The notes: generated by a model not told the origin, from the letters alone. A DNA stretch of 64,000 bases from Bacillus marasmi (GCF_902168435.1 NZ_LR656166.1:292363-356362); one strand, 5' to 3'; shown: positions 1 through 8,025, counted from the stretch's first letter. Translations and numbers: made by a program.

Positions 1-311
1 GAAAAGAAAACAATGCAAACTGGATTGAACTACTAAATCAAACTGATTTATTAATTGATGGACCATTTTTAGAGACAAAGCTTGATTTAAGTAGACCTTG
101 GGTGGGGTCTTCAAACCAGCGATATCATTTCTTGACTGAGCGATACCGGCATTTAGAAGGAAAGGTGTCTACCATTCCTAATCGGCTCGAAGTCAGAATT
201 TCAAATCGGGGCATAGTAGAAATTAATGGAATGATAACCCAAATGGGTATCAGTGAATTGTTCGAAAATGTGGCATTAAGTCAGAGAATCAATCCCAATA
301 TAGGCAAATAG
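1..311 (+). CDS. Radical-SAM activating enzyme, C-terminal part (NrdG/PFL-activase-like)
   Basis: The reading frame is open from the window edge (first full codon at base 3) to TAG at 309-311, giving the last 102 residues of a longer protein. The stretch DLLIDGPF, followed by a conserved SxPW/GSSNQR-like block, resembles the C-terminal part of NrdG-type 4Fe-4S activases, which generate the glycyl radical of anaerobic ribonucleotide reductase or related enzymes. The CxxxCxxC cluster motif would lie upstream, outside the window, so the substrate enzyme cannot be assigned. A hairpin follows the stop. The family call is from recognition of this tail only. Confidence 0.6.
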   Translation, partial: KENNANWIELLNQTDLLIDGPFLETKLDLSRPWVGSSNQRYHFLTERYRHLEGKVSTIPNRLEVRISNRGIVEINGMITQMGISELFENVALSQRINPNIGK

Positions 312-322
312 GTTATTCATAA

Positions 323-350
323 AAACGCTTGGGTGAAGATCCAAGCGTTT
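323..350 (+). terminator. Hairpin after the activase gene
   Basis: A perfect 10-bp stem (AAACGCTTGG with CCAAGCGTTT) and an 8-base loop lie 12 bases after the stop. No uridine tract follows, so termination may be weak or the structure may only stabilise the 3' end. Confidence 0.5.
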
Positions 351-405
351 GTGGTGTAGTAAATATCGGTTGGGTTTTTCAAGGGTCCTGTAAGTCAATT
401 CACGT

Positions 406-549
406 TTAAAGACCGTCGGTACTTATATTTGGAGTTAGTGGTTCTAGCTCTGCTGCAGCCTTAGCATTCTGACTATGCCGATCAGTTTCGTAGCTTTCGG
501 AATTACTGTTACTGTCTATCGGTTTAGCTGCCTCCTTTTTATCAGCCAC
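406..549 (-). CDS. Small hydrophilic protein, 47 aa, unknown function
   Basis: The GTG start at 549-547 is chosen because AGGAGG lies 7 bases upstream, whereas the longer frame has no ribosome site. The product is acidic and polar, rich in Ser, Asn, Ala and Glu, with no hydrophobic segment or cysteine. It is divergent from the next gene, another small polar protein. It is not recognised. Small disordered proteins of this kind are common in spore-formers, but a spore role is only a guess. Confidence 0.5.
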   Translation of the reverse strand: MADKKEAAKPIDSNSNSESYETDRHSQNAKAAAELEPLTPNISTDGL

Positions 550-753
550 ATTATCACCTCCTAGGGTTAATATGTCCAGATGATATGTAAATTTCCCCAA
601 AACGCCTCCATTTTAAAATTTACCGAAAAAACTCTGTTAATTTCAATCCTTCCTGGCAATCAAATTTGTTTGTTTTCCCTTAAACTTGTCTACACTCAAC
701 CCTTTGTGAAGAAATATATTGATAGTATCGAGGGTAAAAGGGGTGAAAAAGAT

Positions 754-1176
754 ATGTCAAGCAAAAGAAAAAAGCATAAAGAACATTCCAAGCACCAAGA
801 TGAGCTGGTGGAAACAGAAGTAAAGAAACATGAGTGTGATGGTTGTTCCATCAATATCAACATTTCTTACACCATTAATATAGGCAATAAAGAAATCCAC
901 GTAGACCAACGAGCTGAGGGAGGCGGACAAATAAATAAACACGTCGGAACAAACGCAAACCAAGGTGGGCAAAATGCGATTGATCACAGCTCAACCCGAA
1001 ATGATCAATCAAATTTCGCAGATGGAAATGGCAGAAGTGGTATTGCTGGAAATGATAATGATGAAGCGGGTGGACAGCAAGGAATTAAGGTAAGAGACAG
1101 TATCGTGAAAAAGAGCATTATAGAATCATCTTCTGAGCACAGCGAAGGCTTGGCTCAGCAAGATGAAGAAAATTAA
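754..1176 (+). CDS. Hydrophilic protein of unknown function, 140 aa
   Basis: The ATG at 754 follows AAAAGGGGTGAAAAAG; the frame stays open further upstream but without a ribosome site. The N-terminus is lysine and histidine rich. A short patch (CDGCSININISYTINIG, about residues 30-45) alternates polar and hydrophobic residues like a beta strand pair and holds two cysteines. The rest is low-complexity Gly/Asn/Gln/Asp/Ser, probably disordered. A spore-surface or exosporium-type role would fit the composition, but no homologue is recognised. A hairpin follows at 1210. Confidence 0.6.
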   Translation: MSSKRKKHKEHSKHQDELVETEVKKHECDGCSININISYTINIGNKEIHVDQRAEGGGQINKHVGTNANQGGQNAIDHSSTRNDQSNFADGNGRSGIAGNDNDEAGGQQGIKVRDSIVKKSIIESSSEHSEGLAQQDEEN

Positions 1177-1209
1177 ATATACATTATGAATCAGCACGAC
1201 TCTTCGGTA

Positions 1210-1232
1210 CCCGCAATCCAAATGGTTGCGGG
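1210..1232 (+). terminator. Hairpin after the 140-aa gene
   Basis: CCCGCAA pairs with TTGCGGG around a short loop 34 bases after the stop codon at 1176. No uridine run follows, so it is a weak terminator candidate. Confidence 0.35.
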
Positions 1233-1337
1233 ATTCAATATGATTCTGATAAGGAAGTGGATACTGGTATTTGAAAATTAAACTAATATTTTTTTCTAAT
1301 TAAATACTATATGGGAGATGATTGGATAAGTGGGCCT

Positions 1338-1384
1338 GTGAAACAAAACCGTGAAACAAGAAAATTCGGGCGGTGACAGGCACC
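1338..1384. repeat. 47-bp dispersed repeat, copy 1
   Basis: This copy matches 3176-3222 at 46 of 47 positions. It contains an internal direct repeat (GTGAAACAA twice) and ends in GGCGGTGACAGGCACC. Its end abuts the reverse-strand stop codon of the sirtuin gene at 1385-1387 with no gap. A shorter third copy lies at 3744-3764. Confidence 0.8.
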
Positions 1385-2140
1385 TTACACCATTTGTTTC
1401 AGGGTTTCTCCAATTGATTCACGAATGACATAGGTGTCATCTTGAATATCATACCTTGTTTCTCCTATATTAATGATGATCAAAGGGACACCAGCCGATC
1501 TGTATTCTGGAAAATAGGAAAAGGGTGTGACCTTTAAGCTACTGCCTAGAACCAATAACAAATCAGCTTGTTCGATTTGTGAGAGAATCGTGTGAAATCC
1601 TTTATCCGAAAACCATTCACCTGTATCGCCGAACAGGACAACATCCGGTTTAATATAGCGCTCCCGTTTATCGCGAGTATTACACTTGTCGCATACATAA
1701 TAGTCAGGCATCACACGTTTGCGCTCAACCATTTGTTCTGCGCTATATTTACTCCCACAATTTTGACAGGACGCTGTTTTCATCGTCCCGTGAAATTCAA
1801 TCACATGCGCGCTGCCTGCCTTTTGATGAAGTCCATCAATGTTTTGGGTAATGATCGTTGAAACGCGGCCTTCTTTTTCCCATTTTGCTAAAATCTTGTG
1901 GCCATCGTTTGGCTCAGCATCTGGGTGATAAAGATGCTCAAAAGCAAATTGATAAAATTCGTCAGGATGTTGATAAAAATAATCAATCGACAGTATCGTT
2001 TCCGGTGCTTTTTGATAAAGACCAGTACGGGAACGAAAATCGTTAATTCCTGACTCTGTACTAATACCTGCACCCGTCAACACCACGATGTTTTTGGCTC
2101 TTTGAATAATATCTGTACATAATCTTGTTTGCTCGTTCAA
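1385..2140 (-). CDS. cobB: NAD-dependent protein deacetylase, sirtuin family
   Basis: Sirtuins remove acyl groups from protein lysines using NAD+, in the cytoplasm. From the chosen start the motifs run in order: GAGIS and DFRS near residues 24-37 (NAD binding), TQNIDGLH near 98-105, the catalytic His in EFHG near 117, two zinc-binding CxxC pairs near 125-128 and 150-153, then KPDVVLFGD and GSSLKV. Length (251 aa) is normal for bacterial CobB/SrtN. I prefer the TTG at 2140-2138, about 11 bases from AAGGAG; a GTG at 2152 would overlap that site. The stop codon touches a 47-bp dispersed repeat. Confidence 0.93.
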   Translation of the reverse strand: MNEQTRLCTDIIQRAKNIVVLTGAGISTESGINDFRSRTGLYQKAPETILSIDYFYQHPDEFYQFAFEHLYHPDAEPNDGHKILAKWEKEGRVSTIITQNIDGLHQKAGSAHVIEFHGTMKTASCQNCGSKYSAEQMVERKRVMPDYYVCDKCNTRDKRERYIKPDVVLFGDTGEWFSDKGFHTILSQIEQADLLLVLGSSLKVTPFSYFPEYRSAGVPLIIINIGETRYDIQDDTYVIRESIGETLKQMV

Positions 2141-2288
2141 CCTAATGCACACTCCTTAAAAATAAAACGTTTATCCTACAATCATATTATCTCAATGTGC
2201 TGTGAATGAAAATGCATCTGAAAGGAGTATTCATCGTTACAAAATTTATGATGAAATAATTGTGTTACCAAATGAATTATTTTTTTGT

Positions 2289-2319
2289 TTGACTCTGACC
2301 TTAGAGGATACCTTATCAT
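2289..2319 (+). promoter_or_regulatory. MerR-type promoter with 19-bp spacer
   Basis: TTGACT (2289-2294) and TATCAT (2314-2319) are separated by 19 bp. The spacer holds the imperfect palindrome CTCTGACCTTAGAG. The over-long spacer with a central dyad is the hallmark of promoters that MerR proteins activate by untwisting DNA. It lies directly before the merR-family gene at 2345, so autoregulation is likely (inference). Confidence 0.65.
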
Positions 2320-2344
2320 CAAATCAATGAGAGGAGAGAGAAGA

Positions 2345-3088
2345 ATGTTCACAGTTCAAGAAGTTGCTAACATATCTCACACGACTGTAAAAACGCTGCA
2401 TCATTATCATAAAATCGGCCTGTTAATCCCTGAAAAAACGACGGAAGCCGGCTATCGTTTATATGGGAGAAAGGATCTCGAACGCTTGCAGCATATTCTC
2501 TTTTACAAAGAGCTAGATTTTCCTCTCAAAGAAATCAAACAATTACTTGATGGCAAGGTCGATTTGGGACAAACGTTGATAAGTCAAAAGCAGTTATTCC
2601 TGCAAAAAATAACGCGATTGAACCAATTAGTCGAAACGATTGATTTATCAATCGACAGTGCCAAAGAAGGAGTCGAACTAGAAATGGAAAAAATGTTTAA
2701 AGGTTTCGAAACAGAAAAAGAATGGCAACAAGCATTACAGGAGCAAAATGAATATCTCATTAACGAGTATGAGGTTGATTTATTTAAACAACCACTAGAT
2801 GTTCAAGCGATGAATGAAGCTGCGATGGAAGCACAGGCATTTAATCAGGAGATGATCCATTTCTTGAAAGAAGGGCATCCAGTAAATGATACGAAAGTAC
2901 TTAATCGAATTGAGAAGCATCTATCATTTTTAGAAAAAATGGGTCATCCTTCAACACCACAGGATTTTCTAAATCAAACTGAATTTTTCCTTTCGGACGG
3001 ATTTCACAGAAATATGCTAGAACAACAGCAAACTGGCTTTGCCTATTTTCTGAATAAAGCAGCTGCATTCTATGTATCCAATCACTAA
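2345..3088 (+). CDS. MerR-family regulator with TipAS-type drug-sensing domain
   Basis: The start ATG at 2345 has GAGAGGAGAGAG just upstream. Residues 1-70 are a winged-helix DNA-binding domain (TVQEVANISHTTVKTLHHY, then EAGYRLY), followed by the dimer helix. The region from about residue 140 to the end (247 aa) resembles the TipAS antibiotic-recognition fold found in TipA, Mta and SkgA. Such proteins sense bulky drugs and switch on efflux or their own gene. A 19-bp-spacer promoter sits immediately upstream, and a strong terminator follows, so it looks monocistronic and self-regulated. The actual ligand cannot be read from sequence. Confidence 0.88.
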   Translation: MFTVQEVANISHTTVKTLHHYHKIGLLIPEKTTEAGYRLYGRKDLERLQHILFYKELDFPLKEIKQLLDGKVDLGQTLISQKQLFLQKITRLNQLVETIDLSIDSAKEGVELEMEKMFKGFETEKEWQQALQEQNEYLINEYEVDLFKQPLDVQAMNEAAMEAQAFNQEMIHFLKEGHPVNDTKVLNRIEKHLSFLEKMGHPSTPQDFLNQTEFFLSDGFHRNMLEQQQTGFAYFLNKAAAFYVSNH

Positions 3089-3095
3089 ACAAGAG

Positions 3096-3130
3096 GGCAC
3101 CTAAGAAAAGAAGTCTTAGGTGCCTTTTTT
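3096..3130 (+). terminator. Intrinsic terminator of the MerR-family gene
   Basis: GGCACCTAAGA pairs perfectly with TCTTAGGTGCC (11 bp) and six T residues follow. It starts 8 bases after the stop. Confidence 0.92.
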
Positions 3131-3175
3131 AAAAAAATTTTTCAAACCGAAAGGACATCAATTCAGGAAAAAGCC

Positions 3176-3222
3176 GTGAAACAAAACTGTGAAACAAGAA
3201 AATTCGGGCGGTGACAGGCACC
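3176..3222. repeat. 47-bp dispersed repeat, copy 2
   Basis: It differs from 1338-1384 only by C to T in the middle, and lies in the same orientation about 1.8 kb away, upstream of the DUF378 gene. Confidence 0.8.
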
Positions 3223-3283
3223 GTATGATATCCCCAATTTTAGAGATGATAATAATATAACTTAATTTAAAGGAGACGTGTAT

Positions 3284-3604
3284 ATGAAAGTTCTTCAAAG
3301 AATTGCCTTAACATTAGTTATCATTGGAGCTATTAATTGGGGATTGATTGGTTTATTTGATTTTGACTTGGTAGCGACACTATTTGGTGGTCAGGACGCT
3401 TTTTTATCAAGAGTTATTTATAGCCTAGTAGGACTAAGTGGTTTAATCTGTTTATCGCTATTATTTAAACAATGGGGAGAAACTAATTCAACAGAAGAGG
3501 CTAATAATAGGAGTAACTACGGTAAGCTTAATTATGGAACTGAATTCGGTGAAGAAGCGGACATATCTCAATTAAAAAACTCTAATAGAGAAGATGGAAA
3601 GTAA
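3284..3604 (+). CDS. yuzA: DUF378 small membrane protein (YuzA-like)
   Basis: A 106-aa protein with two membrane segments (about residues 5-25 and 42-62) and the DUF378 core INWGLIGLFDFDLV followed by a glycine hinge. The ATG at 3284 has AAAGGAG 9 bases upstream; a GTG six bases earlier is less well placed. The last 40 residues are polar and charged, an extension beyond the compact DUF378 core. Function of the family is unknown. A perfect terminator follows at 3632. Confidence 0.85.
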   Translation: MKVLQRIALTLVIIGAINWGLIGLFDFDLVATLFGGQDAFLSRVIYSLVGLSGLICLSLLFKQWGETNSTEEANNRSNYGKLNYGTEFGEEADISQLKNSNREDGK

Positions 3605-3631
3605 GGAAAACAAAGAAAGTCATCCAAAAGC

Positions 3632-3661
3632 AAAAGTCATGCAAAAGCATGACTTTTTTTT
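3632..3661 (+). terminator. Intrinsic terminator after the DUF378 gene
   Basis: AAAAGTCATGC pairs with GCATGACTTTT around a 4-base loop, with a run of eight Ts on the 3' side. Confidence 0.9.
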
Positions 3662-3676
3662 CCAGGTAAAAACATA

Positions 3677-3742
3677 CTACCTAATTGGAAACCAAATTTC
3701 ACACGATGGTTTCGGGTACTCGCCAATATATACCACTAATGA
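3677..3742 (-). pseudogene. C-terminal scrap of an AraC/GyrI-type regulator gene
   Basis: Bases 3692-3742 match 4519-4569, the 3' end of the intact AraC-family gene, at 43 of 51 positions. Translated on the reverse strand it reads VYIGEYPKPSCEIWFPIR and then TAG at 3679-3677, the same distance to the stop as in the intact gene (VYIGEYPNPSCEIWVSIK). Nothing else of the gene survives. The remnant is cut off exactly where a partial copy of the 47-bp repeat begins. Confidence 0.7.
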
Positions 3743-3743
3743 T

Positions 3744-3764
3744 AATTCGGGCGGTGACAGCACC
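3744..3764. repeat. Partial copy of the 47-bp repeat
   Basis: It shares AATTCGGGCGGTGACAG and then CACC with the two full copies, lacking one G. It is fused to the AraC gene remnant on its left. Confidence 0.6.
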
Positions 3765-3847
3765 CAAGTTGCACACATGTTTAGGGTGTTTCCTTAAAGA
3801 AAATAATGGTAAAATATAAGAAACGAATGGCTAAGGAGAAGGTTGAG

Positions 3848-4414
3848 ATGAATCATCTGTACCAAAATAGCCCCATGTCTGTTCATGAATATTATAATAT
3901 CAGAGAGAAGTCTGAGAATCTGTTAGAGTACATAGATGGAATGGTTTATATGCCACCTTCACTATCAACAGCCCATCAACGAATATCAAGAAAACTTCTC
4001 ATTCAATTGGATCATTATTTAGAAGGAAAGTCCTGTGAAGTGTTTCATGCACCGTTTGATATTGAACTAAAAGTTGATCATAGTGAAGAGGCGAAAATTG
4101 TCATTCCAGACCTCAGCGTCATCTGTGATAAGAGTGGTTTTACAGACTCTCGTTATATAGGGGTACCAACGCTAATCGTTGAAATCCTAAGCCCTTCAAA
4201 CCAAGCGCATGACTTAATTACAAAATTAAACATTTATATGAAATCCGGAGTAAAAGAATATTGGATTGTGAATCCAATGCTCCATTCAGTGACCGTATAC
4301 TCACTCAATCTAGAAGGATTATATGAACAACATGATATCCAAACAAAACAAGGATACATTACTTCAAAAATCTTACAGGGTTTCTCAGTCGATTTAAAAG
4401 AGATATTTGAATAG
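3848..4414 (+). CDS. Uma2-family (DUF820) putative endonuclease
   Basis: A 188-aa protein with the Uma2/DUF820 pattern, a PD-(D/E)XK-like fold. An N-terminal helix (SVHEYYNIRE) leads to an IDG strand, then PDLSVICDK near residue 95, and LIVEILSPSN with a following GVKEYWIVNP near 112-145. The conserved Asp of PDLSV and the Glu of VEILSPS fit the proposed metal site. The ATG at 3848 follows AAGGAG by 9 bases; an in-frame ATG at 3806 has no ribosome site. The family is widespread with unknown biological role. A bidirectional terminator separates it from the convergent AraC gene. Confidence 0.8.
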   Translation: MNHLYQNSPMSVHEYYNIREKSENLLEYIDGMVYMPPSLSTAHQRISRKLLIQLDHYLEGKSCEVFHAPFDIELKVDHSEEAKIVIPDLSVICDKSGFTDSRYIGVPTLIVEILSPSNQAHDLITKLNIYMKSGVKEYWIVNPMLHSVTVYSLNLEGLYEQHDIQTKQGYITSKILQGFSVDLKEIFE

Positions 4415-4443
4415 AGAGAATTCAAAGTCGTCTTACTATCATA

Positions 4444-4479
4444 AAAGAAGTCTAATTCACCCACGAATTAGACTTCTTT
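4444..4479. terminator. Bidirectional terminator between convergent genes
   Basis: AAAAGAAGTCTAATTC pairs with GAATTAGACTTCTTT; each strand ends in a T-rich tail, so it can serve both the Uma2 and the AraC-family gene. Confidence 0.85.
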
Positions 4480-4503
4480 GCATATAATCTGCCAAACGCC
4501 AAG

Positions 4504-5355
4504 CTATTTAATCGATACCCAAATTTCACATGATGGATTCGGGTATTCACCAATGTATACTTCTAACGAAGGGGCACTCGAAGGCTGGTACCCATTAGAC
4601 GGGAACCACTCTGAAAAAATTCGTTTCCAAGTGTCTGTGATAGCCTCTGGAATCGGGCCTTCCACCTCAAATACAACCCATTTTGAAGCAGGGATTTCTA
4701 GGCTCCGAAGACCATCAGGCACATGCTCTCCGCTAAAGGCTGTGGCGATCCAATAATCCATCGTGTCGTCACTCTCACGATAATTATCAGTTATCCCCAA
4801 TACACCTTCAACAGGACCATTATTAAGCCTAGCTAATGTCTCAAGCGTTCCATCTTGAGCGACTTTTCCCCACAGCTTTGGAATCGTCGCATCAGTATCC
4901 TTAGTACCACATGAAATGTTCTCTTTAATCCCGACCACTTGGAAAGCTTCAGCTTCTATCATTTTGTACTTCATTGGTTGAGCTCCTTTCAGACTTACCT
5001 GTATCATCAGGCGGTTATAAGATTTAATACTTCCAATTCCTTTTCGTGCATCTCTTGGTGTAAAGCCGTGCTGCTTGCGAAACGCTTTTGAAAATGCTTC
5101 AGGAGTTTCGTAGCCATACTTATAGGCAATCTCAATCACCTTGCTATCAGTATTGACCAATTCTTGAGCTGCCAATGTCAAACGGCGTCGCCGAAGATAA
5201 TCTCCAACAGATAAGTCTGTTAAAATCATAAACGTGCGCTGGAAGTGATAAGGAGATAGATTTGCCTCGTTAGCAATATCCTCAATCGTGATTTTATCCA
5301 GAATATGATCCTCCATGTAATCAATCGCCATCTGCAATGATTCTACTAATGCCAC
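4504..5355 (-). CDS. AraC-family regulator with GyrI-like effector domain
   Basis: Residues 8-105 form the two helix-turn-helix motifs of AraC proteins, including the signature EAFSKAFRKQHGFTPRDAR. Residues from about 125 to 283 are a GyrI-like small-molecule binding domain. This Rob/BmrR-like architecture usually senses hydrophobic compounds, and activates stress or efflux genes. GTG at 5355 is chosen because AAGGAG ends 10 bases before it; a TTG at 5364 would abut the ribosome site. A decayed copy of its last 20 codons lies 0.8 kb away at 3677-3742. No obvious target gene is adjacent. Confidence 0.87.
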   Translation of the reverse strand: MALVESLQMAIDYMEDHILDKITIEDIANEANLSPYHFQRTFMILTDLSVGDYLRRRRLTLAAQELVNTDSKVIEIAYKYGYETPEAFSKAFRKQHGFTPRDARKGIGSIKSYNRLMIQVSLKGAQPMKYKMIEAEAFQVVGIKENISCGTKDTDATIPKLWGKVAQDGTLETLARLNNGPVEGVLGITDNYRESDDTMDYWIATAFSGEHVPDGLRSLEIPASKWVVFEVEGPIPEAITDTWKRIFSEWFPSNGYQPSSAPSLEVYIGEYPNPSCEIWVSIK

Positions 5356-5555
5356 CCAACTCAACTCCTTAACATCATATTAACATCGTAAATTTTTCAA
5401 ATCCTGTCTTTTTATGCTTTATTTGAACAGAATTATTATACCTAATAAACAGACTGAAACCCATTAGGCGCGGGATTGTTTGAAATTACCGATAATTCAT
5501 TGAGGTCCTTTAAGTCTTGTAGTATGTTAGTCATAGAGAATGTTACTGAGAGTCT

Positions 5556-5599
5556 CGTCCGCACATCATTTTTTCGTTGATGGAGCGGACGTTTTTTTT
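5556..5599 (+). terminator. Terminator in the leader of the lipoprotein gene
   Basis: CGTCCGC pairs with GCGGACG, with extra pairing of the flanking ACATCA and TTGATGG, and eight Ts follow. It lies only 28 bases before the lipoprotein start and no forward gene precedes it, since the upstream gene is divergent. It could therefore end a short leader RNA or act as an attenuator. Confidence 0.7.
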
Positions 5600-5626
5600 G
5601 TAAATAAACCTGAGGAGGGAATTGAT

Positions 5627-6094
5627 TTGAGGAAGTACGGGCTGCTAGTAATAGTATTCACACTTTTAACTGTATTATTTGGGTGCGGGACGGATAAAGG
5701 GGAAATTTATGATAGTGACTTAGAGATTGCTAAGGAAGGAGATAGCTATACATTTGTGGGGAGAATTGGGAATCAAAGAAAAAATCAGGTTGATTTTAGA
5801 TTTAAAAAGTTTTCCGGGATGCAATCGCAATGGTTAATTGAGGCTAAAGAAAATAGTGAGATAAAGCTACGTTATGATACCGAGATTGAAAAAGGTGATT
5901 TCAAGATTGTGCTAGTAACGCCAAAACAGGAAGTTACTAACATTGCCCAGAATACCAGCAAAGGGAATTATAAAGTGAAGACTTCTAAAGGAAAGTATCG
6001 TATCAAAATCGTAGGCAGGAATGCCAAGGGGAAAATCAAAATGGATTTAGAAACTAAGGGAGTAAAGAGGGTGTCACATCAGGAAGACAATTGA
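5627..6094 (+). CDS. Putative lipoprotein, 155 aa
   Basis: TTG at 5627 is chosen because GAGGAGG lies 8 bases upstream and because it places a clean signal peptide at the N-terminus: basic MRKYG, a hydrophobic stretch, and a lipobox-like VLFGC near residue 20. The mature part is rich in lysine, glutamate and beta-forming residues, compatible with a small beta sandwich exposed outside the membrane. No family is recognised. It precedes an S41 peptidase gene by 59 bases on the same strand and may be co-transcribed. Confidence 0.7.
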   Translation: MRKYGLLVIVFTLLTVLFGCGTDKGEIYDSDLEIAKEGDSYTFVGRIGNQRKNQVDFRFKKFSGMQSQWLIEAKENSEIKLRYDTEIEKGDFKIVLVTPKQEVTNIAQNTSKGNYKVKTSKGKYRIKIVGRNAKGKIKMDLETKGVKRVSHQEDN

Positions 6095-6153
6095 TGAACG
6101 CGGAGGGGATTTATAAAAATAGATCTTGGTCATAAAGCTGATAGGAGGTTGTC

Positions 6154-7635
6154 ATGCCTATGATATTTTCAGCAAATAAATCGTATATAATCTTTCCAAT
6201 GGATACTATCATTTTGTTCGTGATCCTATTTTTACTAATTTCTTTTGTTGGTATCGTGGTGTTCAGGAAACGATTTAAAGGAAAAAGAATAAAGGTATTT
6301 GGGATATGGGTAGGAGCGTGGCTTCTCATTGGTGGTTTTCTATTTTGGGTTGGGGCATTCGGGAAATTCGTCGACTCGCAAACAATCAACATTAAAGAAT
6401 ATACGAAGGTGGAGCTTACACAGGATTTACAGGAGCTTGAAAAGCACATTCTCGAGGAGAATCCGCTTTATTTTGCCGATAAAATTAAGCTGAATGAACT
6501 TTTTAACAATGCTTATAACAATATTGAGGATGGGATGTCGGAGCTTGAATTCTATCGTTTGATTAATCCAATTGTCGCAGCCGTTAATTGCGGTCATACG
6601 AATTTATCCATATCAAAAGCGTTATATGAGAATCGTAAGGATACAGCAAAATTTTTTCCATTAAAGGTAACACTTGTCGATAATCATTTATATGTAATAG
6701 AGAATGATCCATCTTCTGGGATTTTCGCTGGTGATGAACTTCTCACAATTAACGGAAAAACTAGTGAGGAAATAATCAGCATACTTATTAACAATACAAG
6801 TGGTGATGGAGATTATGAATCCAAACGCCGCTTTTTGATTAGTAAACATTTTAACTCTAAATTTTATGATTTTGTCGATAGCAGCGACAGGTTTGAAGTG
6901 GATTTGGTAGGTGCTGATGGAGAAACTAAGAATGCTAAATTGCAAGCTATACCCCGAAAGGATTTCAATACTACTGCGTGGGATGCGCACTTTGTAGAAA
7001 CTAAAGATGGGAATTACTTTGAGAGTAAGATCTTCGAGGATTATGCAGTGCTCACCATCAAAATGTTTGCAAACGAAAACGAAAATAAGTTTGATGGATT
7101 TTTGGCCGATTTCTTTGAGAAACTTAAAGCAGAGAAAATTGACCATTTAATAATTGACCTGAGAGGGAATTTTGGTGGAGATTCCTTTTTGGCAAAGAAG
7201 TTACTGTCCTATTTGACCACACAAAAATTTGACTATATAAGCTCAGAATTGCCCTATTATTATCGTTGGCTAGGGTTTACGAAGCCTGTAACACCAAAGA
7301 ACAATTTGCCGAATTTAGAAGTGGTGGTATTAACTGATGGAGCAGTGTTTTCAACGGCTGCCCACTTTACCGCGCTTATGAAATATCATCAATTGGGGAC
7401 GGTTGTAGGCGCTGAAACAGGAGGGACCTATATTTGTACGGATGGATCAAAGGACGTAGCTTTAAAGAATACACGTCTTCGCCTGCATTATTCAACCCAA
7501 CTTTTTAAAGTCAAAGTTAAAGGGATGTCAGAAAACAGTGGAGTCACGCCAGATATTGAAGTACGACCAAGTATTGAGGATATTTTGAAAAATAAGGATG
7601 TGGTGATGGTGGCTGGAGTAGGGCAGTTTAAATAA
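6154..7635 (+). CDS. Membrane-anchored S41-family (C-terminal processing type) peptidase
   Basis: A 493-aa protein. Two membrane helices lie at about residues 12-37 and 48-68. Residues from about 80 to 290 include a helical region and a PDZ-like stretch (GIFAGDELLTINGKTSEEI). The S41 core follows: DLRGNFGGDS near 335, then TDGAVFSTAAHF with the probable nucleophile Ser400, then GAETGGTYI and the SGVTPDIEVRP tail typical of the family. Such enzymes cleave extracytoplasmic proteins. The catalytic lysine is not obvious by eye. The start has ATAGGAGG upstream. The lipoprotein gene just before could be a partner (inference). Confidence 0.82.
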   Translation: MPMIFSANKSYIIFPMDTIILFVILFLLISFVGIVVFRKRFKGKRIKVFGIWVGAWLLIGGFLFWVGAFGKFVDSQTINIKEYTKVELTQDLQELEKHILEENPLYFADKIKLNELFNNAYNNIEDGMSELEFYRLINPIVAAVNCGHTNLSISKALYENRKDTAKFFPLKVTLVDNHLYVIENDPSSGIFAGDELLTINGKTSEEIISILINNTSGDGDYESKRRFLISKHFNSKFYDFVDSSDRFEVDLVGADGETKNAKLQAIPRKDFNTTAWDAHFVETKDGNYFESKIFEDYAVLTIKMFANENENKFDGFLADFFEKLKAEKIDHLIIDLRGNFGGDSFLAKKLLSYLTTQKFDYISSELPYYYRWLGFTKPVTPKNNLPNLEVVVLTDGAVFSTAAHFTALMKYHQLGTVVGAETGGTYICTDGSKDVALKNTRLRLHYSTQLFKVKVKGMSENSGVTPDIEVRPSIEDILKNKDVVMVAGVGQFK

Positions 7636-7765
7636 AATGTCGACTTGGTCTCAAACAACAAAAAGTCTCGTCATGATTTCCAAAATCTTGAATAGAATAT
7701 CACGTTCAGAAGAAAAATATCTCCAATTGTTTCCGTAAAAATAAAGAAGCAAAGGAGATATCAAA

Positions 7766-7990
7766 ATGGCACTAGATTTCAATCTACTTCTAGCCACTGA
7801 ACGTTTTCACTACGACCATCCAGCTTGTGGTGTATTAGTTGATGTGTTTCTGAACGGCCATCATTGGCATGCAGTCGCCACTGCCGAAAGATCAGAATGG
7901 TTTTGCCATAATGGATTTGGTGAAACAAAAGAACAAGCAATCAAGGAGGCAGTCAGTGGACTATTGGTGTTGGTGAAGGATATTGATTAA
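7766..7990 (+). CDS. Small cytoplasmic protein, 74 aa, unknown
   Basis: The ATG at 7766 has AAAGGAG 8 bases upstream. The protein has no membrane segment. It shows a beta-strand then helix pattern (VDVFLNGHHWHAVATAE, then KEQAIKEAVSGLLVLV) like a double-stranded-RNA-binding or DUF-type small alpha/beta fold, and a histidine-rich loop. I do not recognise the family. It stands alone between terminators. Confidence 0.6.
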   Translation: MALDFNLLLATERFHYDHPACGVLVDVFLNGHHWHAVATAERSEWFCHNGFGETKEQAIKEAVSGLLVLVKDID

Positions 7991-8025
7991 CATTTAGCAA
8001 AAGTAAAACATAAGTCACACAACGT

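Noticed and set aside
1592-2046. Forward frames across the sirtuin gene
   Set aside because: They are antisense shadows of a gene with complete catalytic and zinc motifs.
4478-4756. 92-codon forward frame
   Set aside because: It lies antisense to the AraC-family effector domain.
6688-7146. 152-codon reverse frame
   Set aside because: It is antisense to the S41 peptidase gene, with no ribosome site.
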